NCBI GenBank assembly: GCA_023375675.1
Contig: JALQBC010000005.1
Span: 1,550,001 to 1,614,000, forward strand
Origin: Cytospora piceicola
Taxonomy: Eukaryota; Ascomycota; Sordariomycetes; Diaporthales; Cytosporaceae
Direction: 5' to 3'
DNA: 64,000 bases
Shown here: piece after piece, positions 10,573-21,652 of the stretch
Layout of the letters: each line of letters begins with the position of its first letter
How positions within the stretch are numbered: the stretch's first letter is position 1
Notes under the pieces: generated by a model
Database searches by the model: none
What the model saw: the letters and a program-made list of their open reading frames with translations, nothing else
What the model was told of the DNA's origin: nothing
Program-made: the position numbers and the translations under genes

Positions 10573-12591
10573 TTAATCGTCTCTCAACTCGAAGCAGAGA
10601 CTCAATGGCCCCGGATACGGTACAAATTGATCAGTCATTTCTTCCATGACTCGCTTGCCTGTTTCGCCAGGCGCGAGGCGAAAGCGATACTTCTTGACCA
10701 GCCTCGCAACCACGCACAACATCATGTCTTCGGCGAGCACGCGGCCAAGGCACGAATTACTTCCTATGACCGCAAGATGCGTGAGCAAGGTCTGGCACAC
10801 GAGAAGGAGGGTGGCGGGGGGGGGAGGGTAGAAATTTAGTGGACGTTACCTGTGCCAAAGGGGCTGAATGCTGCACTGTTGCGTGTCATCTCTGGCCGAG
10901 TAGTCCATCGTTCTGGGACGAACTCCTCAGGCTTCTCGAAACAGTCCTCTCCTGTTCAGGTTCGAGCTTTTAGTAAGTAGAAGAGTAGGACGAGTGGATA
11001 CATAGACTTACGCCGCCCAATAGTGTAACGTGGATTGATAATAGTGGTATACGGTGGGATGTACTTTCCGGCGATCGTGATGCCGTTGGCAGTCGTCTTT
11101 CTGCTACCTCCAGCGAGCAAGGCCGGGTAAAGACGCATGGTCTCGTTGATGACGGCTCTTAGATGAGGGAGCTTTCTCAGCGCTTGTATGTCGTTCACGT
11201 CATCGACTTGAGCCAACTCCTGGAAGATCTTCTCGGCCTGGTCTGGATGTCGACCCAATTCGCAAAAGGCCCCGATAAGTGTAGATGTTGATGGATCACT
11301 ATGAAGACCGGTCAGTGTTTGCAAGAGTGGACAATCGAGGATCACAGAGAGGGGAGTTCTGCCGTTCAAACAGAGGGAAATCAAACCAGAATTGAAAATC
11401 CGACGGGGAATAAGTGTAAATGCATAATTACCTTCCAGCAATAATAGCGAGCAAGCTGTCGCCTCCCAGCCAGGACAGGTTCCAATCCTTTGCAGCCACG
11501 CCTGTCCCTTTGTTCCTGTTCTTCTCCTCCTCCATCAGGTAATAAGTAAGATCAGGTTGCGAGTCAAGCTGTGTCGCCTCGGCCTCGCGAACCCTCCGTC
11601 GCATCTGCTGTTCACACCAGTCAAGTGAGTCGAACCAGTCTCTTACCTTGCTCACTCGGGGCAGCAAATGCAGGCCAACGTGGACGATCCAGGATGCTGG
11701 TATCAGGGGACCCACGAAAGAGAGCGCACTCTGTATCCGCTTTATGACCTGGTGCATCTCTCGGTTCTGCATCATGCCAAACGAGCCGCTGAACACGAAC
11801 TCGCCCATAGCATCGAACCCGAACCAATACAGATAGTCTTGTATCTGTGAAGGGCGTCCGGCGGCGGCATCGGCTGAGATGAAGTCGTCCAATTTATCAA
11901 TATAGGGGAGGATTCGGCGCATGTGTACTGCCACCGCCTTCGAACTGAAGCCGCCGCTCCATTCTCGACGTCGAATAGCATGGAGGGCTTTGTCTCGGGT
12001 GGTAAGCAGTGAGGCTCGTGGTAGTAAGACGTCGTAGAACTCCGACTTTATGCACTCGGAACGAGGGCCGTCAGTGGCTATAAAGACATCTGGGTGGAAA
12101 ATTGCAACCTCGGCAGGACCTGTAGACAATATAGAGTCGGTCAACAAGACCTGTTCTGGGAATAGAATGATTATCTAGTTATAAATGGTAGCCTTACCGG
12201 TCCGGACAAAGTCTCCATATTTTTGATGTAAAGCGTGCAAGCTCAAGTAGTACTTGCGATCTCTCGAACCCCAAACGTTCCATATATTACTAGTAGGTGC
12301 ATACCAGGGGCCGGGAAAACCGGCTCTAGTCAGGCGATGGAAGAAAAGACGGTAAATAACGATGCTGAGCGTCAGTCCTACTAAATAATCATAGCACACT
12401 AGGATCAAATTGTTCAGTATATCGGTAGGGCTTGTGGCGCGAGTGAGAAAAGCAGAGAGGTGTAAACAAAGAAGGATCGCGATGTGGCTGCCAACAAGGG
12501 TTGGTGCTTGGACATGCCACTCTCCTTTGATGAAGAAGACATGGTGAGCAGCAAAGCCAAGGACCACGCCAAGAATAGTGTACCAATACAT
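10573..12591 (-). CDS. Cytochrome P450 monooxygenase (microsomal, secondary-metabolism type)
   Basis: Haem-thiolate monooxygenase. Minus-strand exons: 12591..12198, 12119..11432, 11298..11012, 10951..10850 and 10763..10573. All splice phases agree, giving 553 aa. Three hydrophobic segments occupy roughly residues 3-85, an N-terminus longer than the usual single anchor and typical of several fungal secondary-metabolism CYPs. Motifs: I-helix A-G-S-D-P-S-T-S (an acidic residue with Ser/Thr), E-T-M-R for the ExxR pair, F-V-P-E-R-W, and the haem loop F-G-T-G-S-N-S-C-L-G with the Cys ligand. The haem loop is split by the last intron, so the last exon on its own lacks the loop's start. It sits beside two membrane proteins and a UbiA-type enzyme, which suggests terpenoid oxidation. 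CYP family and substrate are unassigned. Confidence 0.93.
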
Positions 12592-13272
12592 GGTCTGGAT
12601 GAATAGCAGGGCATGTGATGGTGTGCAAGATAAGACGCTTCCAGGCGATGTGTTGAGAATTGATGATGAGTTTCCGATGATTAAGTAACGGGCCAGCCGA
12701 CCGTAGACTTAGTTCAGCTCTGAAGACCATATAAATACCCACAGATATTGAGGGATGAGACGCAGTGCACTCCAGGGCTTCTACATGCGATGTAAAAATG
12801 TACTTGTACCTTAACATTGAAGGAACTGCTCAATGCTTAGGGGGGTGGGGGCTGAATACGAGTGGACTTCTGCATAACTGCTTGGGCCATGCAATACCGG
12901 GTGATGACCATTTTATGCAATGCCCGGGTGACCTTTTCTCAATCAAATCTTTCCATGCCGAGACTCAACCATACTTAGTTAGATTCACTTCTTCCTCCGA
13001 CAGATTTGCGTACATTGGCTAGCGCATTGCAGCCCTCTAACCTACCTGGAGTTGCTTGCAAATTAGCACTGTTTGGTGAAGGTGAAGGAATCCCGGTATA
13101 TGGCCGCGAAATCCTGCAAAGACAAGGTACGCTCTTACTTGTTTTAGGAAGAACTCTTGTCATTTTACTATATGACACACCGAGTTGGGCTTGTTTAAAT
13201 GCTACAGCGTGGAGGGATCCCCACGATAAGATCCGGAGACACAGGAACTTCTTTATTCCAAAGACACCGCAT
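12592..13272. other. Intergenic between P450 and membrane-protein gene
   Basis: Presumably the P450 promoter and the 3' end of the membrane-protein gene. No feature recognised. Confidence 0.5.
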
Positions 13273-14393
13273 CTATGCTGACTTGTGAGAGGACAACACC
13301 TGTTCTCGCCAATACCAACCAATGACAAAAGCAGTTCCAGGCCCGGTTACGACAGCCACAAGTGGAAGTAGGGCAGAAACAAGCAGCGACCCGGTTCCAA
13401 TTAGCCCAGCCGCGTGAAGATCAACGAACATGTAAATAAGCCACAGGAAAGAACTCCCAAAGGAATACACCTCGTCACACTGCAATGCCTTTCGCGTGTG
13501 TCCAATAAAGTCCGAGTAGACTGCAGAGTCCGGGACGAACATGGCCGACAGCGAATAAGGCGAAGAAGAAACGGTGTATACCCAGATTGAGCTCGAAACG
13601 GTACACATGACAGCTAGGAGAGAGCGCGGCGACCTGAGGACGATGTTTCTCGAAGCCGTCACAGGGGCCGTTAAGCTGCACAGCAGGGTGTTGGCGACGC
13701 CGATCCAGACAGGTGACATCTGCCATGCCCAGACCCAGTACTGGCGGGTTTCTGGCTCAGGGGCTGTGAAAGTGCGCACAACCTCGAAGGTGTGAAAGGC
13801 GAGGAAGAGCGGGAGAAGGTAGAGTGCCTGCTCGGGCTGGACTCGTCGGTCCTCGGCCGAGCGCTTCAGGACAGTCGCGGACGGGGCGAAGGTTACATGC
13901 AGGAAGTAATAGAACGGTGCCACGCTGCCAACCCCTAGGAGCTGAGCTATGAACGTGAAGACGGTCGCACTGAGATGGCCTTGGTTATTTTCCCGTATAT
14001 GCGTCCCCGTGGCCCGGGGCGTTGTGCTTACGTGTAGACTGGTGTCCAGGTATTCCCGCCCCGGCATGACTCCAAGAGCCAGACACTGTACATCGGGCCA
14101 AGGTCATTGAGGAAGGAGAAGAGCTGCCACCAGCTGATGTCATCTAGAGGGATGAAGGCCGCCGAGAAAGTGACCGTGATGCCACGCCACATATCGTTCA
14201 GGAAAGGCACTATGTAGAAGCGATCAAAAATGGGCATGGATCCGTCATCCCAGGCGATGCGCCTGGCTTTGAGAAACGGTTGCTGTTGAGCGATGAGCTT
14301 GTTGGTGTCCATAGCGCCCAGGCAAAGGATGGCTAGACCGATAAAGGGCATTGCCAGAGTGGCCCGGAGGGCTCGAGAATTGGATTGGGCCAT
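13273..14393 (-). CDS. Multi-pass integral membrane protein, possible terpenoid-cluster membrane enzyme
   Basis: Minus-strand exons 14393..14032 and 13969..13273 (63-bp intron, GTAAGC donor, CTCAG acceptor) give 352 aa. Hydropathy by eye suggests seven to nine transmembrane helices. The first lies in L-A-M-P-F-I-G-L-A-I-L-C-L-G-A and others near W-W-Q-L-F-S-F-L, V-A-P-F-Y-Y-F-L and the C-terminal V-V-T-G-P-G-T-A-F-V. Acidic and aromatic residues cluster between helices (D-R-F-Y-I-V-P-F-L-N-D-M-W and F-I-P-L-D-D-I-S-W-W), which could form a lumenal or cytosolic active site. The overall plan recalls the membrane proteins that accompany fungal meroterpenoid and indole-diterpene pathways, but I cannot confirm a family and found no diagnostic motif. 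Its setting beside a P450 and a UbiA enzyme is the main clue. Confidence 0.8.
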
Positions 14394-16157
14394 TGGAGGG
14401 AGGTAATGATGATGATGATGGTGATGAATTGGTATTGTTTTGAAAGATGTGTGGCATCAATTGGAAATTGCTGGTTTTGAATTCTACTTATGTACTTAGG
14501 TATGTGTATTGTTCTGTTGGCAACCTTGAAATGCTACCATTGTCTCGATGCAATCCTAAAGAAAGAAGAACAGAAAAGAAGTCGCAGCCAAAGCCCCAGG
14601 GCCCGACCGTATGCTGCGTGGCCCCTGCAACAGTTGACATGCTCCACCAGGCACAATTAGTACCTTGCCTAGAATCCTCTGCTTGTGATTGAAGCCAGGT
14701 GGCTACCTGGCAGGTAGGAGGAACTAATTTCTGACAGGTGTGGTGCATGTGACGGGTTACAATGGCGTTAGTAACGGGCTGACAATGCCCAAGGATGCGA
14801 GGCAGAAGAGAAGAAAAAACACCGACTCATACCGGATGAGGCCATAAACAGGCATAGACCAGCTAGTATGTGACTGGACATCTGCATGTGTTACATCGTG
14901 AAATCACTGAATTGTAGACCGGTGTCGTACCAGCCAGCCAAGCTGACAACTGCCTGCGACCTTTGAGTAAGCTTGGAATCTATTGTCTCACGCGCTGCAG
15001 TTTCAGATGCAGTTGGCTCCCGACGAGGCAACGATGAGCGTCAGCATTAACGTAAGAGCGAGCCCAACGACTCTCCCCCGCTAAATGCATACTACAACGT
15101 TGAATGCAGTCCCTCAATCACACTGCATGTCAGAGCACTAGCCTAGGGTAGAGCCTTGTGTTGTACCAGGATCTTCCCATACAGTGCCTAGGGACTGATT
15201 TGAATACTACGTTTCACAGCATCATGGCTTACCGATTTCCCAGGATTATCATAGCACACCTGGGTCGAGAACTTCTATTCGCAAGGAATTCCGCGTCGGT
15301 ATCACAGTATAGATCGAATGCAACAATTTTGGTTAGAATGAGCCGGAGTACTTCATGACCTCCTGATGGCCCGAGTGAAACACTTGAATGTTCAAATTTG
15401 ATTGGGAAGTTGATCAAGACATCTGGTCAGCGCAGCATTTAGTATAAGCCATTGTGACTTGTTAGGAGGGTAAATGAGCACCAGGAGTGTCTTATTGGCC
15501 CAGTTACAGATGTAGCTGCAAGCAATTCATGCATCTCCAGGGAGAGATATTGAGCTCGCATCAATCCATGAGGTTACAGCTTTGAGAGGATCAAACTTGC
15601 GAGCTCGGCTTCCGAGCAGCAATGGTCCGAACTTGCAGTTGGAGTCACACACACGCAAAGTCGAGGTTCAATGTATCGGGCGACAAAAAGGTCACAGAAT
15701 TGAATGGTAAATGAAGATCGACTATAATTGGCTTCACTGCCTAGATGGCCCCTGCAGAAGGATCCATCCCTCCCTCCCGCCTTCGTTTCAAGCTCTGTAA
15801 GTGATGGGTCATTCTTAATGAAGCTAGGTGGGTTGGGATCTCTGCACCACGATCCTTTGCATTTGACCGAAGCTTGATGTTGAATTGGTCGAGGACTCCG
15901 AAACTTCAGCCGCCAAGTCAATGAGAATGCCAGTGGATCGAAAGCCAAGTAGTACCAGAATCCAGACGAGCACAATTTAGGCGCTGGTTTGTTTGGACTA
16001 TATGCCACATGACCTGGAACCGAAAGAAATATGATTGCCTGGGAACCGATTATTACACTACATCTGTAAACGTATGAAAACTGACGTGAAGGCCTTGCTT
16101 TGTTTTGTGCTAAACCTTGAGAATATTGCCTGGAACTGGTCCCTGAGGATCCACCTA
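14394..16157. other. Long intergenic region, no supported gene
   Basis: A 144-codon minus-strand frame at 15574-16008 has no domain, unusual composition and no supporting splice structure, so it is not called. An ATG-rich trinucleotide run (GATGATGAT) lies at 14406-14423. The right end is the 3' flank of the SAT4 gene. Confidence 0.5.
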
Positions 16158-17536
16158 TCAGAAAGTCCGAGATCCATTCGTGGTAACATCAGCATGCCAA
16201 TTTTGTGACGGCGAGCCATACCAGTGCTGCGAGTGAACGTCAGATTGTGGATCAGGAATTATTGCAACGGCGAAGTTGTTCGCATCCTTCAGACGTGCCG
16301 TCTCGGTATCGGGGCCAGCGAATGGAGTGATATTCGTGCTTGATTCCAGCTCAATCGCAATGTCGCGCTGCACAGATATCTTGCCCCATCCCTGATGACC
16401 AGTTGCACCGCTATTCTCCTGTGTGGCTCCCTTTGAGGTCAAGAAAAACCCAAAGGAGATGCGTTCCACGAGCGGTCGGTATGTGGCGACGCAGCATGCT
16501 ATAATAGCCGTACACATCTCAATCCCAGAGAGGATGGCGACGTTTACACTGTCCCCTGCCCAGAAGTTAGACAGGTCTCGTATTTATAGTGGTAGGTGAC
16601 AGTTTGAGGGCGGATCATACATGTCTTATCAAACGTTGATAGCGTGTCCTTTGCGTAGGTCAAACGGACGATACTCGCAATACAAGCCCTTCATTATATT
16701 AGTTCAGATGCGTATAGGCTGGGTTTATATATGATATGGTCTGTAATGAGAAGACTCACGAGCTGCCGGCCCCAAGAGTAAAGAATAGTAGGACCTTTCG
16801 CCGGGTAGACATATGAAGCTTCCAGAGTATACGGAGGGGGAGGCCCAGCAAGATGAAGTCTATAATAACATTGGCGAGACCTATACCAAATGTAAGTCTT
16901 CCATAGTCGATGCAAGTGCCCTTTATGGACGTATCCCATTGGGATTCGATGGGATAACATGTAAATGTGTCGCCGAAGAAGGCCGCAAGCGCCCAGGCCG
17001 TGATAATCAGAGCCGTGGCGACGAGAAATTTTCGAAAGGTTGTCCCGGGGAACACGCGGCGGTAGAGTAGCAGAATAGAGTACTTGATGAGTAAAATTCC
17101 GACGACGTAAATGTTCTCGTCGCAGAGGATAAGCTGAGTGGTTCGTGTTAGCGGGATGAGCACTGAGGGGAGATATCAGGGCCTCACAATCGTAAGCATC
17201 CTGGGGTTCGTCACAACCAGGACATGCCGTCCTACTCCGTACTCTGTCTCGATACATAGGATGATGATGTAGGAAAGGTACAAGATCTGCGTTTATCGTT
17301 AGAGTTTCTTCCCACATATCGACGAGAAGAAGCAGTCGCAAACTAACCAAGCCCAAGATGATACAATAGTCATCCTTTCCCACCCCAGCGCGGCTCACGA
17401 ACCTTGCTAAAAACCTCAGAGCGACACAGATACAGGTCACAAAACCACAGATAACGCTGGAGATGATGACCCCCGAGACTCTGCTGTCTCCGATGTGCTC
17501 CTGCAAGTACTGCAGCTCCGACGCGGTGGCCTCCAT
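16158..17536 (-). CDS. SAT4/rhodopsin-domain family integral membrane protein
   Basis: Fungal seven-helix membrane protein. Minus-strand exons 17536..17348, 17286..17188, 17133..16760, 16688..16621 and 16555..16158 agree in phase and give 375 aa. Family hallmarks seen: R-F-x-x-R opening the first loop, G-x-D-D-Y in the second helix region, I-K-Y-S-I-L-L-L-Y-R-R-V-F, G-D-T-F-T-C-Y-P, T-C-I-D-Y-G, and R-L-T-Y-A-K-D-T-L. The last exon gives the final helix plus a hydrophilic cytosolic tail of about 100 residues. An upstream ATG at 17611 would add a hydrophobic leader but is less like the family. Members are often found in secondary-metabolite clusters or as surface proteins of unknown ligand; function is not established here. 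It is divergent from the UbiA gene across a 0.7-kb shared promoter. Confidence 0.9.
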
Positions 17537-18228
17537 CGTCTCAGCAGAGAAAAGGCGACGACTGGATGAAATGATTGATAGAAAGGAGAGGTTGACTAGA
17601 AGGATATACACCAGACTGGCGTAAGCGGTCCACCTGCTGAGTGAAAAGCTTTACTTCAAGGTTTGTGGTTATCAAAGTCAAGGTACAGTCAGGACATCTG
17701 AACTAGCTTTGTTGAAGGTTATCAGCCAAGTGCCGACTCCTGGTGCACCAAATGATCTTGGACATACTACCCATGGGCGGAGATCGGGCCCAAATCCCGC
17801 ACAGTCTTTCTAAAGACAAGGGGCCAGGATGGACGTAAGCGCTTGAGTAGGGAGCGTAAGCAGTCAACATTGAAGGGTGTAAGCAGCTGGGGGCGTAAGC
17901 AGTTGAGTAGAACTTGGCACACCCTCCAGATGTATCTCAATTTGAAGTCATATGTATGCAGTAAAAGGGGTCTGAATACTTCACCAACAACATGTCTTCC
18001 ACAAATGCCATAGACAAGAAGATTTTCGATATATGCAAAAAGCTGGCGTGCGTTGGAAGTAGGGGTTTTAGACGTATCGTTCTGGTGATAAATATGCTCT
18101 CGGCACCTGCCCTTACCCTCTTCCCTTCCCATCTTTTATCTTACAAGGCTTCCAAGAGCTACAAAACAATACGAATACACAGTCAAGACTTATACGAACT
18201 TGCAAGAGCATCTTATTCACAGCGAAGT
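17537..18228. promoter_or_regulatory. Putative bidirectional promoter between SAT4 and UbiA genes
   Basis: The 692-bp gap separates divergent start codons. It contains a cluster of near-repeats (17834-17910, listed separately). No transcript boundaries can be read directly, so the promoter call rests on gene orientation. Confidence 0.5.
17834..17910. repeat. Four near-copies of a GTAAGC-containing motif
   Basis: The core GTAAGC(A/G) recurs at 17835, 17856, 17879 and 17896. The first and last copies also share a following TTGAGTAG. Copy spacing is about 17-23 bp, roughly two helical turns. The position within the shared promoter suggests binding sites or a small decayed tandem repeat. Confidence 0.6.
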
Positions 18229-19269
18229 ATGGAGGGCAAAATCCTCGGAGCCACGCTTAGCCATCTAAGCAACGACGAGTCTATGAAATCTGCAGATCCG
18301 GTGAGCACATATCCATGTGATTCAAGCGGGTGCCTTTCCCACGTCTAGATTTGATTGCTGATGAGGGTTGGGATATAGCATCGGTCGTTATGGTTCCACA
18401 CACAAACTGCCTTCCTCTTCACCAAGAGTGACTTCAAGACGATGATACTCCCGCAGAGTGTTTTCGGCATCGCGACTGTCCTTGCGGAGCTTCCTCCCAC
18501 ATCCGGCGCCGCTGTCACGGTCGCATCACGAATACCCCAGATGGTCACATGGCTCTGGCTGAACCTCTTCGTCTTCAACCTCGCGAACCAGCGGCGGGAG
18601 GGCTCCGTGATCGAAGACGCCATCAACAGGCCGTGGCGTCCCATCCCAGCTGGGCGCATCACTCCAGCAGAAGCACAGGCGGCGCTGTACCTCGCCGCTC
18701 CCAGTGTCCTGCTCGCGAGCGCGACCTTGCTTGGTGACCGGACTGTGCTGCCTAACCTGATCGTTTTGCTCATGGTCTGGCTGTACAACGACGTCGGCGC
18801 CGCCAACGCCGGCCCGGTGTGGCGGAACCTGGTCAACGCCATTGGGATCGCGTCTTTCGGCTGGGGAGCCGCCGCCACGCTGCTGTCGGGCGGTGAGGGG
18901 CTTACAGATATACCCATCCCATTTGCATGGCTTGTATTGACGGCGGCTGTGACCTTTACGACAGTGCAGTCCCAGGACCTACCGGATATGAAGGGGGATG
19001 CCGCCCGGAACCGCTTGACGATGCCGCTGTCATACGGAGAGGACGTGACGCGATGGTCCATCGCTGGGTTTGCGCTTCTCTGGTCGTTGCTCTGTCCCGC
19101 ATACTGCCAGATATCGAGGCTCGCTGTGTGGTGTATGCCTCTCGGCATCGGTGTCGGAATGGCTGTATTAGTCACCCAGTATAGGAATGAGGCCTCAGAT
19201 AGAGTAGTCTGGACTCTCTGGTGCATTTGGGTAGCACTGCTCTATGTTCTCCCATTGATGAAGGGATAA
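18229..19269 (+). CDS. UbiA-superfamily prenyltransferase or membrane terpene cyclase
   Basis: Exons 18229..18300 and 18379..19269 (78-bp intron, phase 0) give 320 aa. Exon 2 opens with W-F-H-T-Q-T-A-F-L-F-T-K-S-D-F-K-T, the usual fungal UbiA N-terminus. There are about eight hydrophobic helices. The second Asp-rich motif is intact (D224-L-P-D227-M-K-G-D231). The first is non-canonical: N91-L-A-N94-Q95, then E103-D104 before N-R-P-W-R-P, instead of NDxxDxxxD. This modified first motif is typical of fungal UbiA relatives. Family knowledge: UbiA proteins transfer prenyl groups to aromatic acceptors, and one fungal branch (fumagillin Fma-TC) cyclises farnesyl diphosphate. No aromatic-acceptor biosynthesis gene is seen nearby, so a sesquiterpene-cyclase role is a reasonable but unproven inference. 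Confidence 0.88.
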
Positions 19270-19615
19270 GAAGCCAATATTGATCGGAATGGGATACTGT
19301 GGCATATGACTAGGTATTCTTAAACAGGAAGGGAAGTATGGAGTCTGAAGGGAGAAAGATGTATCCTGGAAGCCGCCGGGGGAAGTATTGACGCGCTGGT
19401 CACCTGAGCACCCTGGGGCAGGTAGATGGCCCTTTTCTCTGCCCTTCGGGCGTCGATCTGCACAGCTACAAATATAACACACCCTCCAGGGCCCCATATA
19501 GAACTTTTGACTCCCTGGTCCCTCCATTCACTGTGCAGATCTTCCACTTGTCCACTTCGTCTTACGAATAGTTCATACACACGGGTCCGTCCACGTCGCA
19601 AATATAGGCGCAGGT
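19270..19615. other. Convergent intergenic, nothing recognised
   Basis: 3' flanks of the UbiA and GST-kappa genes. No other feature is supported. Confidence 0.5.
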
Positions 19616-20446
19616 CTAGAGCATGGCCTTCCACCCGCCGGCTCGAGGCTTTTCCAGCCCCAGGAAGTCCAACATAACACCCAAGTGGTCTACGCCCCAG
19701 AAGCCTTCCTTCTCACCCCTGTCGTTCTCACAGACGAGCCACGGCAGGCCAAACGCCCCATCAGCAAAGGCCTGGTCCGTATTCTTGAGCAGGATCTGTT
19801 TCGCCTCACCACCTGCTAACTCGGTGACCTTGGCCACATCGGCGCCGATAGCCTTAAGGATGTCGGCCATGATGTCCTTGTCAATTATCTTCTGGTTGTC
19901 GACCCAGTATGCTTTGAAGAATGCATCAAGGGCTTGGATGATAGCTTCTTGGGCGGGCTGTGAAGATGAGGGCTGCCCTTGACTGGCGAGTTGGCCCACG
20001 GCGACGATGCTGCGCATAACATCCAGTGTGCGAGGCGGGAAGTCCTCGGGCAGGTCGGCGCTCATGGGGGTATTAAAGTATTTAGCCCAGGTAAGACGCT
20101 CGTTCTTGATCCACTTGTCTTTATCTTATTATGTTCAATGGTGGTCAGTCAAGGTCTATGGAAGGAGCTAAGGGGGATGTCAGGTCTGATATAAACTACT
20201 CACTCTTGATCTCAATAGGCGGTCTATTCCCGGCAGCCTTCATCAGCCCTCCCAGAAATACAGGAACGTAGGTTATCTCACATTTTTTGAAGACTGGGTC
20301 ATGCTGTGACTCTGTCAGTGGGATGCCTTCTTCTCTCGCTCCTCTAGTTACCGCATGTTGGTCATGGGAAGGGCACTCACCCTGAGGACATGGTAAGCCA
20401 CATAGACAAAGGGCGAGACAACATCAATGTATAGAGTTATCTTCAT
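19616..20446 (-). CDS. Kappa-class glutathione transferase / DsbA-like protein
   Basis: Minus-strand exons 20446..20381, 20303..20204 and 20118..19616 give 222 aa, the normal size for kappa GST and 2-hydroxychromene-2-carboxylate isomerase relatives. The N-terminus M-K-I-T-L-Y-I-D-V-V-S-P-F-V-Y shows the thioredoxin-fold strand and the catalytic Ser followed by Pro (residues 11-12). A helical insert region follows, then the C-terminal signature T-D-Q-A-F-x-x-G-A-F-G-L-P-W and F-W-G-V-D-H-L. An alternative first exon (20559..20515, donor GTAAAA) would add 18 residues in frame; the shorter start matches the family. It may detoxify or isomerise a cluster product, or may be an unrelated peroxisomal or mitochondrial detoxification enzyme. 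No C-terminal targeting signal is evident. Confidence 0.9.
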
Positions 20447-21018
20447 TGCGAGCAACTAAAGATCTCGATAACGTCTCTGGTGGTCAGAGAGGCAGAACGA
20501 GAGAATACTTTTACCCAGAGTTCCATCAATGATGGATCGGTGAAAGCGGTTTCGGACATGTTGCGGGGATCAAATTAGCCGAGGACACTTTCGGAGATAG
20601 CAACGATCTTCTTCCGCACATGGGCTGATCGGCTTATCATATGTCTTCAGACTTTGGATCTTGCTTGGGGAGCCTCCATGAACCACAATATCAAGGTAAA
20701 AGTACAATGATTCGAGATTACTTGCTATATGACGCTATATGAAAACGACTGTGCAAGCGTTCAGGGGGCGATTACAGCTCTATACGTCTTTTCGTTACCA
20801 ATTATTGCTTTCAGTTCACGAAGAAGGTTGTCAAAACAAATATGAAGAGAATGTAAGGACAGAAATAAGACGTTCCTGGGGAGATATGGTGGGTGGAAAG
20901 CTCAACCTGGGAACTTATTTCTGAGCTGAGTTGAGGTTTATCCACACAGCAGACAACCGATTTGTTCTACCTCTTCCCAAAGTCAACTTGCTTCAACAAC
21001 ACGGGAGTACGTCCTATA
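20447..21018. other. Intergenic, nothing recognised
   Basis: Right boundary of the candidate cluster. Only short unsupported frames. Confidence 0.5.
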
Positions 21019-21264
21019 TCAGGACCTGTCCCCAGGCCAGCCTAATTCAGCCCTGATCAAATTCTCAATCCAAAAATCAATGCGTGATTGTGGCAGTGCA
21101 AGTGACATTTGCGTGGGACCAACCTTGAGACCACGAGTAACTCTGTCTTCGTCTTTGGGGAGCGACAATTTCCAGATGATATTCCGAAGTGCCTTAGGTA
21201 GCTTTCCGACAGGGGCGAAGGTATGTAGTTGCACCAACAGATGGAGACACGGCGGCGTAGACAA
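21019..21264 (-). pseudogene. Fragment resembling a 2EXR domain
   Basis: An 81-codon minus-strand frame includes H-T-F-A-x-x-x-K-L-P-K-A-L-R-N-I-I-W-K-L-S-L-P, which fits the start of the fungal 2EXR domain (F-x-x-F-x-x-L-P-x-E-L-R-x-x-I-W). The usual acidic residue before L-R is Ala. The frame ends soon after, well short of the typical 250-400 residues, and no clear downstream exon was found. It is most likely a gene relic, though a short expressed gene cannot be excluded. Confidence 0.4.
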
Positions 21265-21652
21265 GACGAAGAGGAGGAAAACAGTCGACCTTCTCCCGGG
21301 AAAAAGTTGCGGAAGCTGCTTGAAGTGATACCCTGGCTAACTTCACTGTATTTGTGTGGTGATCAAAATACCAACAGTAATATTTCGGAACCTTGCAAGG
21401 CTATACTTCGAAGCCTTGAAGTATTAACCCTTTTGGCCTGGCGAAAGGCTCTGTGTTCAACAGCCTTAAATCTGGGAGTAAGAGACTTAGTCGGTTCGAT
21501 GAGCAAAACTATTGAATCAGACAGTTACTATTTGGTGCCTCGGTTACGCATGCATTCCTTTGAAGACAAAAAAAAGTAAGAAGAATGAAAAGACCTATGT
21601 CGTCTGCTACTACACAACAGACAGAGCATGCATCATCATGACCCCCTTGCAC
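21265..21652. other. Intergenic, nothing recognised
   Basis: An unsupported plus-strand frame (21229-21579) has low-complexity Arg/Glu at its start and no domain. Confidence 0.45.

Noticed and set aside
15574..16008. 144-codon minus-strand frame downstream of the SAT4 gene
   Set aside because: No domain, atypical composition, and no splice context; lies in the 3' flank of the SAT4 gene.
18345..19226. 293-codon minus-strand frame opposite the UbiA gene
   Set aside because: Shadow frame; the plus strand carries the UbiA motifs and helices.
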